Shown: positions 1 to 8,234 of the stretch, piece by piece | How the letters are laid out: each line of letters opens with the position of its first letter | How positions within the stretch are numbered: the stretch's first letter is position 1 | NCBI GenBank assembly: GCA_002308795.1 | Contig: DBVV01000107.1 | Span: forward strand, 264 to 18,221 | Direction: 5' to 3' | DNA: 17,958 bases | Origin: Mageeibacillus sp. UBA1255 | Lineage (GTDB): Bacteria > Bacillota > Clostridia > UBA1212 > UBA1255 | Made by a program: the position numbers and the translations under genes | Notes under the pieces: generated by a model | The model's database searches: none | The model's input: only the letters and a program-made list of their open reading frames with translations | What the model was told of the DNA's origin: nothing

Positions 1-1878
1 GCTCTGATGGGTTCGAACATGCAGCGCCAGGCAGTGCCGCTTATGAGAACGCAGGCACCGATCGTTGCCACCGGTATCGAGTATAAAGCCGCACACGACT
101 CCGGAGCCGTTGTCCTCGCGAAAGCCGCCGGCCGCGTTAAGAACGTATCCGGCAGAGAGATCGTTATCCAGCGCGAAGACGGAACTATTGACACGTATAA
201 ACTGCTCAAGTTCATGCGTTCCAACCAGGCTACCTGCATAAACCAGCGCCCCGTTGTGAAATTCGACGAGTGGGTCGAAGAGGGAGACGTTATCGCAGAC
301 GGTCCTTCCACCGATCACGGCGAGATCGCGCTCGGCCGCAACACGCTGATAGGCTTTATGACCTGGGAGGGATATAACTACGAAGACGCCGTTCTGATCA
401 GTGAAAAACTGGTGAAGGAGGACGCGTACACCTCTATCCATATCGAGGAATATGAGTGCGAAGCGCGCGACACCAAACTCGGACCCGAAGAGATCACTCC
501 CGAAGTTCCGCATATCGGCGACGACGCGAGAAAGATGCTTGACGCACAGGGCGTCATCATCATCGGTTCCGAAGTAAGAGCCGGAGATATACTGGTCGGT
601 AAAGTTACGCCCAAAGGCGAGACCGAGCTTACTCCTGAAGAGCGCCTGCTGAGGGCAATATTCGGCGAGAAGGCGAGAGACGTGCGTGATACCTCACTGC
701 GCGTACCTCACGGTTCGTACGGTATCGTTGTCGACGTGAAAGAATTCACGCGCGAGACCGATTCCGAGCTGTCGCCGGGGGTCAATAAAATGATCCGCGT
801 TTACATCGCTCAGAAGAGAAAGATCACCGTCGGTGATAAGATGGCCGGACGTCACGGAAATAAAGGTGTCGTATCGAGAGTGCTTCCTGAAGAGGATATG
901 CCTTTCCTGCCTGACGGAACTCCGCTGGAGATCGTGCTGAACCCGCTGGGCGTGCCTTCCCGAATGAATATCGGACAGGTGCTCGAAGTTCACCTCGGCT
1001 ACGCAGCGAAAGCTCTCGGCTGGAAGATCGCCACACCCGTATTCGACGGTGCTTCCGAGAAAAACATCCTTGAAACGCTGAAGCTTGCGGGCAAGGAAGA
1101 GGACGGTAAGAGCATCCTTTACGACGGCCGTACAGGCGAGCCTTTCGAGAACCGCGTAACGGTCGGATATATGTACTACCTCAAGCTCCATCACCTTGTC
1201 GACGATAAGATGCACGCAAGGTCTACCGGTCCCTACTCGATGGTCACTCAGCAGCCCCTCGGCGGTAAAGCGCAGTTCGGCGGACAGCGTTTCGGCGAGA
1301 TGGAGGTCTGGGCACTGGAAGCTTACGGCGCCGCATACACGCTGCAGGAGATCCTTACGATCAAGTCCGACGATACCGTTGGCCGCGTAAAGACGTACGA
1401 AGCGATCGTAAAAGGCGAGAACGTGCCCGAGCCCGGCATCCCCGAATCCTTCAAGGTCCTTATCAAAGAACTCCAGAGCCTTGCTCTCGACGTTAAAGTA
1501 TACAAGAAGGGCGGAGAAGAGATACCTCTTCGCGAGACCGAGGAAGACTACATCAAGAATCCGGACAAGTACCGCACGAGAGCGGACGTGGATAACCCCG
1601 ACTTCTACAACTTCCTTGACGAAAACGGAAACATCAGCTCCGCGTACGGCGGCCTCAGCGACGAAGAGTACGCTGAAGAAGGCGGAAACTACGGCAGCGA
1701 TGCTATGGAAGGTCTCACGAGCCTTGACCCGGACGCTGTTGGCGGAAACGGTGAAGGTGACGAGATGGACAACGGTTTCTTCGACGAGCCTGACGCCGAG
1801 GGCGAAGCGGAAGCTTACTACAAGGAAAGATCGGAAGAGGCCAGTCTGGAAGAAGATTCCTACGGCGACGAGAACTGA
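1..1878 (+). CDS. rpoB: RNA polymerase beta subunit, 3' part of gene
   Basis: This is the C-terminal half of the beta subunit of DNA-dependent RNA polymerase. The reading frame is open from base 1 and begins inside the conserved ALMGSNMQRQAVP block. By comparison with Bacillus RpoB, remembered as about 1,190 residues, roughly 580 N-terminal residues lie outside the window, including the rifampicin-binding region. Numbering from base 1, visible landmarks are EGYNYEDA at 123-130, the nucleotide-contacting GDKMAGRHGNKG at 278-289, MNIGQVLEVHLG, and the C-terminal clamp block GGKAQFGGQRFGEMEVWALE. The conserved part ends near residue 500 (LALDVKVY). A tail of about 125 residues follows, rich in Asp, Glu, Gly and Tyr, which is longer than the roughly 50-residue acidic tail I recall for Bacillus. 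rpoC starts 19 bases downstream, so the two form an operon. Identity is certain; only the role of the tail is unknown. Confidence 0.98.
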   Translation, partial: ALMGSNMQRQAVPLMRTQAPIVATGIEYKAAHDSGAVVLAKAAGRVKNVSGREIVIQREDGTIDTYKLLKFMRSNQATCINQRPVVKFDEWVEEGDVIADGPSTDHGEIALGRNTLIGFMTWEGYNYEDAVLISEKLVKEDAYTSIHIEEYECEARDTKLGPEEITPEVPHIGDDARKMLDAQGVIIIGSEVRAGDILVGKVTPKGETELTPEERLLRAIFGEKARDVRDTSLRVPHGSYGIVVDVKEFTRETDSELSPGVNKMIRVYIAQKRKITVGDKMAGRHGNKGVVSRVLPEEDMPFLPDGTPLEIVLNPLGVPSRMNIGQVLEVHLGYAAKALGWKIATPVFDGASEKNILETLKLAGKEEDGKSILYDGRTGEPFENRVTVGYMYYLKLHHLVDDKMHARSTGPYSMVTQQPLGGKAQFGGQRFGEMEVWALEAYGAAYTLQEILTIKSDDTVGRVKTYEAIVKGENVPEPGIPESFKVLIKELQSLALDVKVYKKGGEEIPLRETEEDYIKNPDKYRTRADVDNPDFYNFLDENGNISSAYGGLSDEEYAEEGGNYGSDAMEGLTSLDPDAVGGNGEGDEMDNGFFDEPDAEGEAEAYYKERSEEASLEEDSYGDEN

Positions 1879-1897
1879 AAGAGGAAGGTGAAGTAAT

Positions 1898-4800
1898 ATG
1901 GTAGATTTTAACAATTTTGAATCGATTCAGATCGGACTTGCTTCTCCGGAAACGATACTCAAATGGTCCCACGGCGAGGTTAAAAAAGCCGAGACCATCA
2001 ACTATAGAACACTGAAACCCGAGAAAGACGGACTTTACTGCGAAAGGATCTTTGGCCCCACGAAGGACGGAGAGTGCCATTGCGGAAAGTACAAGAAAAA
2101 CCGCTACCGCGGCATCGTCTGCGATAAGTGCGGCGTTGAAGTTACGAGTTCCAAGGTACGCCGTACGCGTATGGGCCACATCCAGCTCGCCGCTCCGGTA
2201 TCTCACATCTGGTTCTTCAAAGGCACGCCCTGCCGCATCGGTCTTCTGCTCGATATGAAGCCGAAGGATCTCGAAAGAGTGCTCTACTTTGCAGCTTACG
2301 TCGTTCTTGATCCGGGTCAGACCGCTCTTGAGTACAAGCAGATACTGAATGAACACGAGTATCAGGCTGCCGTTAAAGCGTACGGTGCGTACGGATTCAA
2401 TGCGCAGATGGGTGCGGAAGCTATCCGCCGCCTGCTTGAGGAAGTGAAGCTTGAGGAACTGCGCCAGGAGCTTAAGAAAGAGATAGAGGATCTCGAGGGA
2501 CAGGATAAAGAGAAGCTGAGCCAGACCGTTATTCAGAAGAAGACGGCGCTGCTCAAGAGGCTCGAAGTCGTGCAGGCGTTTATTGACTCCCATAACCGCC
2601 CCGAATGGATGATCCTGACGGTCATTCCGGTAATTCCTCCGGATCTGCGTCCTCTCGTCCAGCTGGACGGCGGCAGATTTGCCACCTCTGACCTTAACGA
2701 TCTGTACAGACGCGTTATCAACAGAAACAACCGTCTGGCAAGGCTGCTCGAGCTCCGCGCTCCCAGCGTAATCGTCCGCAACGAAAAGAGAATGCTTCAG
2801 GAAGCCGTTGACGCCCTCCTGGACAACGGCCGCCGCGGCCGCGCCATCACCGGTGCATCCAACAGACCGCTCAAATCGTTGTCCGATATGCTCAGAGGTA
2901 AGCAGGGCCGCTTCCGTCAGAACCTTCTCGGTAAGCGCGTCGACTACTCCGGCCGAAGCGTTATCGTCGTTGGTCCCGAGCTGAAGATATATCAGTGCGG
3001 CGTGCCGAAGGAAATGGCTATCGAGCTGTTCAAGCCCTTCGTTATCTACAAACTTGTCAGCATGGGCAAGGCAGTTAATATTAAGAGCGCCCGTAAGATG
3101 GTCGAGCGCGTTTCGCCCGAGGTCTGGGATATCCTCGAAGATATCATCAAAGAGCATCCCGTGCTCCTGAACCGCGCGCCTACGCTGCACCGCCTCGGTA
3201 TCCAGGCGTTCGAGCCGATCCTCGTAGAAGGTCACGCGCTCAAGCTCCATCCGCTGGTTTGTACGGCGTACAATGCCGACTTCGACGGCGACCAGATGGC
3301 TATCCACGTTCCGCTTTCCGCAGAAGCTCAGGCAGAGGCCCGCATCCTTATGCTCTCCGCCAACAACCTTCTGGCTCCGAAAGACGGAAAGCCGATCACC
3401 GTTCCTACGCAGGATATGGTCCTCGGTTCGTACTATCTGACGCTTGTTAAGAATAAAGATTACTCGAACGCTCCCGTATTCTCCGGATACGACGAGGCCA
3501 AGCTGGCTTACGATCTGGGCGAGATCAATCTCCACACTGCCATCAAGGTGCGTATGGAAGGCGAGTTCCAGGGCGAGCACATCACGCAGATCATCGAGAC
3601 AACGATGGGCAAACTGATCTTCAACGAAGCAGTGCCTCAGGATCTCGGATTTGTTGACCGCACGAAACGTGAAAACGCGCTGGTGCTCGAGATGAACAAG
3701 CTGGTTAAGAAGGGCACGCTCGGCGATATACTTGACCGCTGCATCAAAGTCCACGGCCTTACCGTTACCGCTGAGGTCCTGGATAAGATCAAGGCTCTCG
3801 GCTACAAGTTCTCCACCAAGGGCGCGATCACGGTCGGTGTCGAAGACATCATCGTTCCGCCCGAGAAGCAGGAACTGATCGAGGCAACGGATAAAGTTAT
3901 TGACCGCATCACCCGTGAGTTCCGCAGAGGTATGATCACTGAAGAAGAGCGTCACGAGAGCGTCATCCGCGCATGGAGCGAAGCGATCGATAAATTGACC
4001 GATATCCTGAAAGCAAACATGGGCGAGTTCAACCCGATCAACATGATGTCAGATTCGGGCGCCCGTGGTAATATCAACCAGATCAAGCAGCTTGCCGGTA
4101 TGCGCGGACTGATGTCTGCAACGGCAGGACGTACGATAGAGATCCCGATCAAGGCGAACTTCCGTGAAGGTCTGGACGTTCTGGAATTCTTCATCTCCAG
4201 CCACGGTACCAGAAAGACCCTTTCGGATACGGCGCTTCGTACCGCTGACTCCGGATACCTGACCAGACGACTTGTTGACGTCAGCCAGGAGGTCATCATC
4301 AAGGAAGACGATTGCGGAACGAAGGGATACTTCGAAGTGAGAGCGATCGCTAACTCCGAGGCAAAGGATCAGCCGCCGCTCGTGCCGTTGTCCGCACGTA
4401 TCTCCGGAAGATATCCGGCTGAGGATATCGTTAACCCCGCAACGGGCGAGATCATGGCAGACACCGAGACGCTCATCAACGACGATCTTGCCGAAGCTAT
4501 CGAGAAGGCCGGGATCGAAGCGGTGAAGGTGCGTTCCGTTATGGCTTGCGAGAGCCGCCTGGGCGTATGCTCCAAGTGCTACGGTGCGAACCTTGCATCC
4601 CACACACGTGCCAACATCGGCGACGCGGTAGGCGTTATCGCCGCTCAGTCGATCGGTGAGCCCGGTACACAGCTGACGATGAGAACGTTCCACACCGGCG
4701 GCGTTGCTTCCGCAGACGATATCACTCAGGGTCTTCCCAGAGTAGAAGAGTTATTCGAAGCCAGGAAGCCCAAGGGCGCCGCGACGATCGCGGAGATCGA

Positions 4801-5683
4801 CGGTGTCGTTTCGATCACCGAGAACGGAAAGAAGAAGGAAGTACGCATAGATTCTGACGACGGTACCGAATCATTCTCCGTTTCGCTGCCTGTAGGCGTT
4901 ACCCTCAAGGTCGAGGACGGAGATATCGTGAAGAAGGGCGACCGCATCGTAGGCGGATCTGTGAATCCTCAGGATATCATAAGGATCATCGGCGAGGCAG
5001 GCGTTCAGAATTACATCATCGAGGAAGTACAGAAAGTGTATAACCTCCAGGGTGTTAAAATCAACGACAGACACATCGAAGTTATTGTCCGCCAGATGAT
5101 GCGCAAGGTACGCATAACCGATCCGGGCGAAACACATCTGCTGGACGGCAGTGTAGTGGATAAATTCGAATGGCTGGACGCAAACGCTGCATTGACCGCA
5201 GCCGGAAGACCCGAAGAAGCTCTGGCGAAAGCCGAACCCGCACTGCTCGGTATCACGAAAGCTGCTCTGGGCACCGATTCGTTCCTGTCTGCCGCATCGT
5301 TCCAGGAGACGACGAGGATCCTGACCGAAGCCGCTATAAAGAGCAAGCGCGACTACCTGATGGGACTTAAAGAGAACGTCATCATCGGTAAACTTATTCC
5401 TGCCGGTACCGGTATGGGCCGCTACAACAACATCAACATCGACGTCACGACGCTGGATCACGTTCCCGCAGCACTCCGCCGCAGAAACGAGCAGGACGAA
5501 GCGGAAGGCGATCAGGATGAGATGTACGACGCAGAGCCCGGCAGCGAAGAAACGGTCGAAGCCGAGGTCAACGTTGACGACGTGCCCGCACCCGCAGTTG
5601 ACGACAGCGAATTCGACGGAGCGGAAGGCGGGGACAATACCCGGTTCCTTAACGACAGCGACGATCCTGATCAGGATGCCTGA
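1898..5683 (+). CDS. rpoC: RNA polymerase beta' subunit
   Basis: This is the complete beta' subunit, 1,261 residues, which carries the polymerase active site. Zinc site 1 is Cys60, Cys62, Cys75 and Cys78. The catalytic magnesium motif NADFDGDQ lies at 459-466, with Asp461, Asp463 and Asp465. Zinc site 2 is Cys806, Cys884, Cys891 and Cys894. The bridge-helix and trigger-loop region is recognisable from GARGNINQIKQLAGMRGLM through SGYLTRRLVDVSQE. The ATG is preceded by a purine-rich GAGGAAGGTGAAG sequence and follows rpoB by 19 bases. The conserved fold ends at GMGRYNN. The last 65 or so residues (about 1196-1261) form a very acidic, low-complexity tail rich in Asp, Glu, Ala and Pro, so the protein is about 60 residues longer than the Bacillus subunit. 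Transcription ends at the terminator 15 bases past the stop codon. Confidence 0.98.
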   Translation: MVDFNNFESIQIGLASPETILKWSHGEVKKAETINYRTLKPEKDGLYCERIFGPTKDGECHCGKYKKNRYRGIVCDKCGVEVTSSKVRRTRMGHIQLAAPVSHIWFFKGTPCRIGLLLDMKPKDLERVLYFAAYVVLDPGQTALEYKQILNEHEYQAAVKAYGAYGFNAQMGAEAIRRLLEEVKLEELRQELKKEIEDLEGQDKEKLSQTVIQKKTALLKRLEVVQAFIDSHNRPEWMILTVIPVIPPDLRPLVQLDGGRFATSDLNDLYRRVINRNNRLARLLELRAPSVIVRNEKRMLQEAVDALLDNGRRGRAITGASNRPLKSLSDMLRGKQGRFRQNLLGKRVDYSGRSVIVVGPELKIYQCGVPKEMAIELFKPFVIYKLVSMGKAVNIKSARKMVERVSPEVWDILEDIIKEHPVLLNRAPTLHRLGIQAFEPILVEGHALKLHPLVCTAYNADFDGDQMAIHVPLSAEAQAEARILMLSANNLLAPKDGKPITVPTQDMVLGSYYLTLVKNKDYSNAPVFSGYDEAKLAYDLGEINLHTAIKVRMEGEFQGEHITQIIETTMGKLIFNEAVPQDLGFVDRTKRENALVLEMNKLVKKGTLGDILDRCIKVHGLTVTAEVLDKIKALGYKFSTKGAITVGVEDIIVPPEKQELIEATDKVIDRITREFRRGMITEEERHESVIRAWSEAIDKLTDILKANMGEFNPINMMSDSGARGNINQIKQLAGMRGLMSATAGRTIEIPIKANFREGLDVLEFFISSHGTRKTLSDTALRTADSGYLTRRLVDVSQEVIIKEDDCGTKGYFEVRAIANSEAKDQPPLVPLSARISGRYPAEDIVNPATGEIMADTETLINDDLAEAIEKAGIEAVKVRSVMACESRLGVCSKCYGANLASHTRANIGDAVGVIAAQSIGEPGTQLTMRTFHTGGVASADDITQGLPRVEELFEARKPKGAATIAEIDGVVSITENGKKKEVRIDSDDGTESFSVSLPVGVTLKVEDGDIVKKGDRIVGGSVNPQDIIRIIGEAGVQNYIIEEVQKVYNLQGVKINDRHIEVIVRQMMRKVRITDPGETHLLDGSVVDKFEWLDANAALTAAGRPEEALAKAEPALLGITKAALGTDSFLSAASFQETTRILTEAAIKSKRDYLMGLKENVIIGKLIPAGTGMGRYNNINIDVTTLDHVPAALRRRNEQDEAEGDQDEMYDAEPGSEETVEAEVNVDDVPAPAVDDSEFDGAEGGDNTRFLNDSDDPDQDA

Positions 5684-5697
5684 TAAACCATAACACG

Positions 5698-5742
5698 AAA
5701 TTGCCACGGCCTCCACCCGGGACTGCGGCAATTTCTTTTTTT
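5698..5742 (+). terminator. Intrinsic terminator of the rpoBC operon
   Basis: AAATTGCC (5698-5705) pairs perfectly with GGCAATTT (5727-5734). A short inner CGG/CCG pairing (5707-5709 with 5717-5719) can form in the loop. A run of seven T residues follows at 5736-5742. It begins 15 bases after the rpoC stop and ends before the ribosome binding site of the next gene. That gene therefore either depends on read-through or has a promoter I cannot see in the 77-base gap. Confidence 0.85.
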
Positions 5743-5760
5743 ACAGGGAGGAGGACTTTT

Positions 5761-6363
5761 ATGAAAGCGTTTTTGAAACATCTTCCGGTGATCCTGCTGG
5801 CAATATTCGAAATGTTCGCGGGTATCATGCTTTTCATCAAGCCGGAGTTTTTCACCAAGGTGCTCATCGCCGTTTTCGGCGGCGTTCTTATCGCGGTCGG
5901 GCTCGTGCACCTGTTCCGGTATATCAAAGCGAAAAAAGAGGGTACGGGCAACGCGATCAGCCTTACTATCGCCGTCATCGTCATACTGGTGGGCATAGTT
6001 TCGCTGGTTTTCCCGGGCCAGATATTCACGTGGGTGAAAGCGGCATTCGGCGCGCTCGTTTACGCGATCATGCTGATCATATCCGGCGTGTATAAGATCG
6101 GGCTCTTCATTGACTACCGCCACTCGGGCACTCCGGTGAATTTCATTCATATTATAAGCGGGATCCTGGCGATCGTGCTTGGCGTAGTTATTATTTTGCG
6201 GCCGTTCGGGAGCAATGAAAAAGCGATGTGGATCGTTACCGGCATCATAATGATCGGCATGTCACTGGTCGATATCGCAAGCCTCGTGCTGAACGTTGTG
6301 AACAGCAAAAGGAATCCTAAAAAAGCCCCTGTTGAGGTTACGGCTACAGCAGAGGCGGAATAA
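5761..6363 (+). CDS. DUF308/HdeD-type small integral membrane protein
   Basis: This 200-residue protein consists almost entirely of membrane segments. I count six hydrophobic helices, roughly at residues 8-26, 32-54, 62-84, 90-115, 126-147 and 156-180. They come as three helix pairs of similar pattern, joined by short loops with Phe-Pro or Lys-Pro turns (IKPEFF, VFPGQIF, LRPFGS). The C-terminus is a charged cytoplasmic tail ending in Glu-Ala repeats. This architecture fits the DUF308 (HdeD) family, whose molecular function is not settled; HdeD itself is linked to acid resistance in Escherichia coli. The start is the ATG preceded by GGGAGGAGG; the frame is open further upstream, but that part lies inside the terminator. 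It is convergent with the methyltransferase gene, 39 bases away. Assignment to the family is by pattern only. Confidence 0.8.
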   Translation: MKAFLKHLPVILLAIFEMFAGIMLFIKPEFFTKVLIAVFGGVLIAVGLVHLFRYIKAKKEGTGNAISLTIAVIVILVGIVSLVFPGQIFTWVKAAFGALVYAIMLIISGVYKIGLFIDYRHSGTPVNFIHIISGILAIVLGVVIILRPFGSNEKAMWIVTGIIMIGMSLVDIASLVLNVVNSKRNPKKAPVEVTATAEAE

Positions 6364-6402
6364 ATATTTAATAATCGTTATTTTTCAGGCGCGCAGCGGC
6401 TG

Positions 6403-7212
6403 TTACGGCTTTTGAACTCCGAACAGATCGTCGCGGTATGCCGAAAGGTATTCGATGCAGTATTCGTCGATCCCGAGAAGCGCTTCGGCGGCAAACACGC
6501 CTCCGAGCATGTCGCGGTTCAGGGGGTCCATTATCGCACTGTCCATACCGAACATCATTGCCCCGATCAGGAACGCGTGGTTGATCGCTTTGCGGTAGGG
6601 CAGACCGAAAGAAATATTTGACAGGCCGCTGACGATATGCGAATCCGGATATTCTTCGCGTATTAATTTGGCCGTTCCGATGAAATTCAGGAAACTGTCC
6701 GGAGACGTACCTACCGTGAAGACCATGGGATCGAAATAGATCCGGTCAAGCGCGACGCCGTACTCTCCGGCTTTTTTTACGAGCCGGTGGAAATTATCCA
6801 TACGCTTTTCTACGTCATCCGGGATACCGGTGTCGTCGAGGAGGAGTGCAACGACCTTCCAGCCTTTATTAGCTGCCGCAGCGGAGAAGATCCTGTCCGC
6901 CTTATCTCCTTCGAGCGAGACCGAATTGATCATGCCCGGATTTTTGCAGAGGGGGATGCACTCGAGTATCGTGCCCGGATCGGGGCTGTCGAGGCTGAAT
7001 CTTACGTCCGGATGATCTGCCTGAATGAGTTCGATCATCCATTTCAGAACGTCCGCGTCTCCTTCATGTACGCCTGAACAGATGTCAAGATAATCCGACT
7101 TGCTCGCGAGCTGCCTTGACGCGAGATTCCTTATGAAATCGGCGTCCTTCTTTTGTATTGCCTCCGCCACTGATTTTATAGCGCCGTTCAGTTTTTCTCC
7201 GATGATGATCAT
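6403..7212 (-). CDS. Methyltetrahydrofolate:corrinoid methyltransferase (pterin-binding)
   Basis: This 269-residue protein transfers a methyl group between N5-methyltetrahydrofolate and the cobalt of a corrinoid protein in the cytoplasm. The whole length matches my memory of the Moorella AcsE/MeTr type of TIM barrel. It starts with IIIGEKLNG and has FSLDSPD with Asp75, the NPGMINS strand at 91-97, LLLDDTGIP, IYFDPMVF with Asp161, and SGLSNISFG with Asn199. These correspond to the pterin-binding Asp residues and the Asn that assists proton donation in the characterised enzyme. The length is that of a stand-alone methyltransferase, without the cobalamin domains of MetH. It is the last gene of the operon: its ATG overlaps the etfA stop by four bases, preceded by GGGAG. 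No corrinoid protein or substrate-specific methyltransferase is in the window. It could act in acetogenesis (AcsE-like) or in methyl-donor breakdown (MtgA-like). Confidence 0.87.
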   Translation of the reverse strand: MIIIGEKLNGAIKSVAEAIQKKDADFIRNLASRQLASKSDYLDICSGVHEGDADVLKWMIELIQADHPDVRFSLDSPDPGTILECIPLCKNPGMINSVSLEGDKADRIFSAAAANKGWKVVALLLDDTGIPDDVEKRMDNFHRLVKKAGEYGVALDRIYFDPMVFTVGTSPDSFLNFIGTAKLIREEYPDSHIVSGLSNISFGLPYRKAINHAFLIGAMMFGMDSAIMDPLNRDMLGGVFAAEALLGIDEYCIEYLSAYRDDLFGVQKP

Positions 7213-8234
7213 AGTTTTTCTCCCTTCGCAATTTCTTTCATGATTTCCGGAATTATTTCAAACAGATCGCCCTGCACTGCAATGTCCGCGAGCTTCATCA
7301 TCGGTGTTTCGGCGTTAACGTCGATCGCGATGATGGTTTTGCATGATTGCATACCGACCAGGTGCTGGATCTGGCCGGAGATACCGCAGGCAATATAAAC
7401 GTCGGTCTGGACCGTTGCGCCCGTCTGGCCGATCTGGTGAGGGTATGCGATCCAGCCGTTGTCAACAGCCGCACGGCTTGCCCCTACTGCGCCGCCGATC
7501 TGTTTCGCGAACGCTTCTAACAGGTGGAAACCCTCTGGCCCTTTCATTGCCCGCCCGCCGGCAACGATTATCCGTGCGTCGCTCAGGTTTACAGTTGATT
7601 CGTGCCGTTCGATCGTCTGCAGGATTTCTTTAACGTTAAGCGTGTCCGCAACTTGTATTGGTTCGGTGATGATTTCTCCGCTGCGGCCGGGTTCCGGTTC
7701 GGGCATGGGCATGACTTTCGGGCGGACGGTCGCCATCTGAGGACGGAAATCGGCACATTTGATCGTCGCCATAATATTTCCGCCGAACGCAGGGCGGGTC
7801 TGCAGGAGATTGCCGCTTTCTGGATCGATCGCGAGCCCGGTGCAGTCAGCGGTAAGTCCGGCGTGGATCTTACCCGAAAGGCGGGGGATGAGGGCACGGC
7901 CGCGCGCTGTGGCAGCGCACAGAACCGTTTCGGGGCGGTATTTTTTGATCAGCCGTTCGAGGACGTTGCACTCCAGTTCGTCGTTAAACGCACGCAGTCT
8001 TTCGTCGTCAACGGCGATGACCTTGTCCGCACCGTATGCGAACAGCGCATCTGCCTGCTTCGCGCTGCCGCTTCCCATTGCGACCGTCCAAACTTCGCAG
8101 CCTCTGTCCGCGGCCAGTTTGCGGGCAATTCCCAGCAGTTCGTATGAGACGGGGTGTATTCCTCCGCCTGCGCTTTCGGAGATCGTCCAGACGTTGCGGT
8201 ATGACTGCCTGTCAAGTTCGTCAATAATTTTCAT
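7209..8234 (-). CDS. etfA: Electron-transfer flavoprotein alpha subunit
   Basis: This 341-residue protein is the large subunit of an ETF heterodimer, which binds FAD and shuttles electrons between flavoenzymes. The N-terminal domain (about 1-185) contains the TRPAFGGNIMAT block (146-157) and RPQMATVRPKVM (164-175), both typical of clostridial EtfA. The C-terminal FAD domain shows GAVGASRAAVD (248-258), QIGQTG (267-272) and GISGQIQH (284-291), and ends with the usual DLFEIIPE. There is no N-terminal ferredoxin domain of the kind found in some bifurcating complexes. It overlaps etfB upstream and the methyltransferase downstream by four bases each, and its ATG is preceded by GGAGGTGG. The context suggests service to the reductase encoded first in the operon rather than to an acyl-CoA dehydrogenase. 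Whether it bifurcates electrons cannot be read with confidence. Confidence 0.95.
   Translation of the reverse strand: MKIIDELDRQSYRNVWTISESAGGGIHPVSYELLGIARKLAADRGCEVWTVAMGSGSAKQADALFAYGADKVIAVDDERLRAFNDELECNVLERLIKKYRPETVLCAATARGRALIPRLSGKIHAGLTADCTGLAIDPESGNLLQTRPAFGGNIMATIKCADFRPQMATVRPKVMPMPEPEPGRSGEIITEPIQVADTLNVKEILQTIERHESTVNLSDARIIVAGGRAMKGPEGFHLLEAFAKQIGGAVGASRAAVDNGWIAYPHQIGQTGATVQTDVYIACGISGQIQHLVGMQSCKTIIAIDVNAETPMMKLADIAVQGDLFEIIPEIMKEIAKGEKL

Noticed and set aside
5664..5677. Perfect 14-base palindrome ATCCTGATCAGGAT.
   Set aside because: It lies within the rpoC coding end (Asp-Pro-Asp-Gln-Asp) and stands alone; likely a coincidence of acidic codons.
694..5731. Very long open frames on the minus strand opposite rpoB and rpoC (about 406, 746 and 286 codons).
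   Set aside because: They mirror the codon pattern of the highly conserved sense genes, have no recognisable domains and lack promoters or ribosome binding sites.
6370..6385. AATAA-TCG-TTATT hairpin with a T-run between the convergent DUF308 and methyltransferase genes, as a terminator.
   Set aside because: The stem is five A-T pairs only, too weak to claim.
7602..8147. Plus-strand frames opposite etfA.
   Set aside because: etfA is unmistakable along its full length, so these are shadows.
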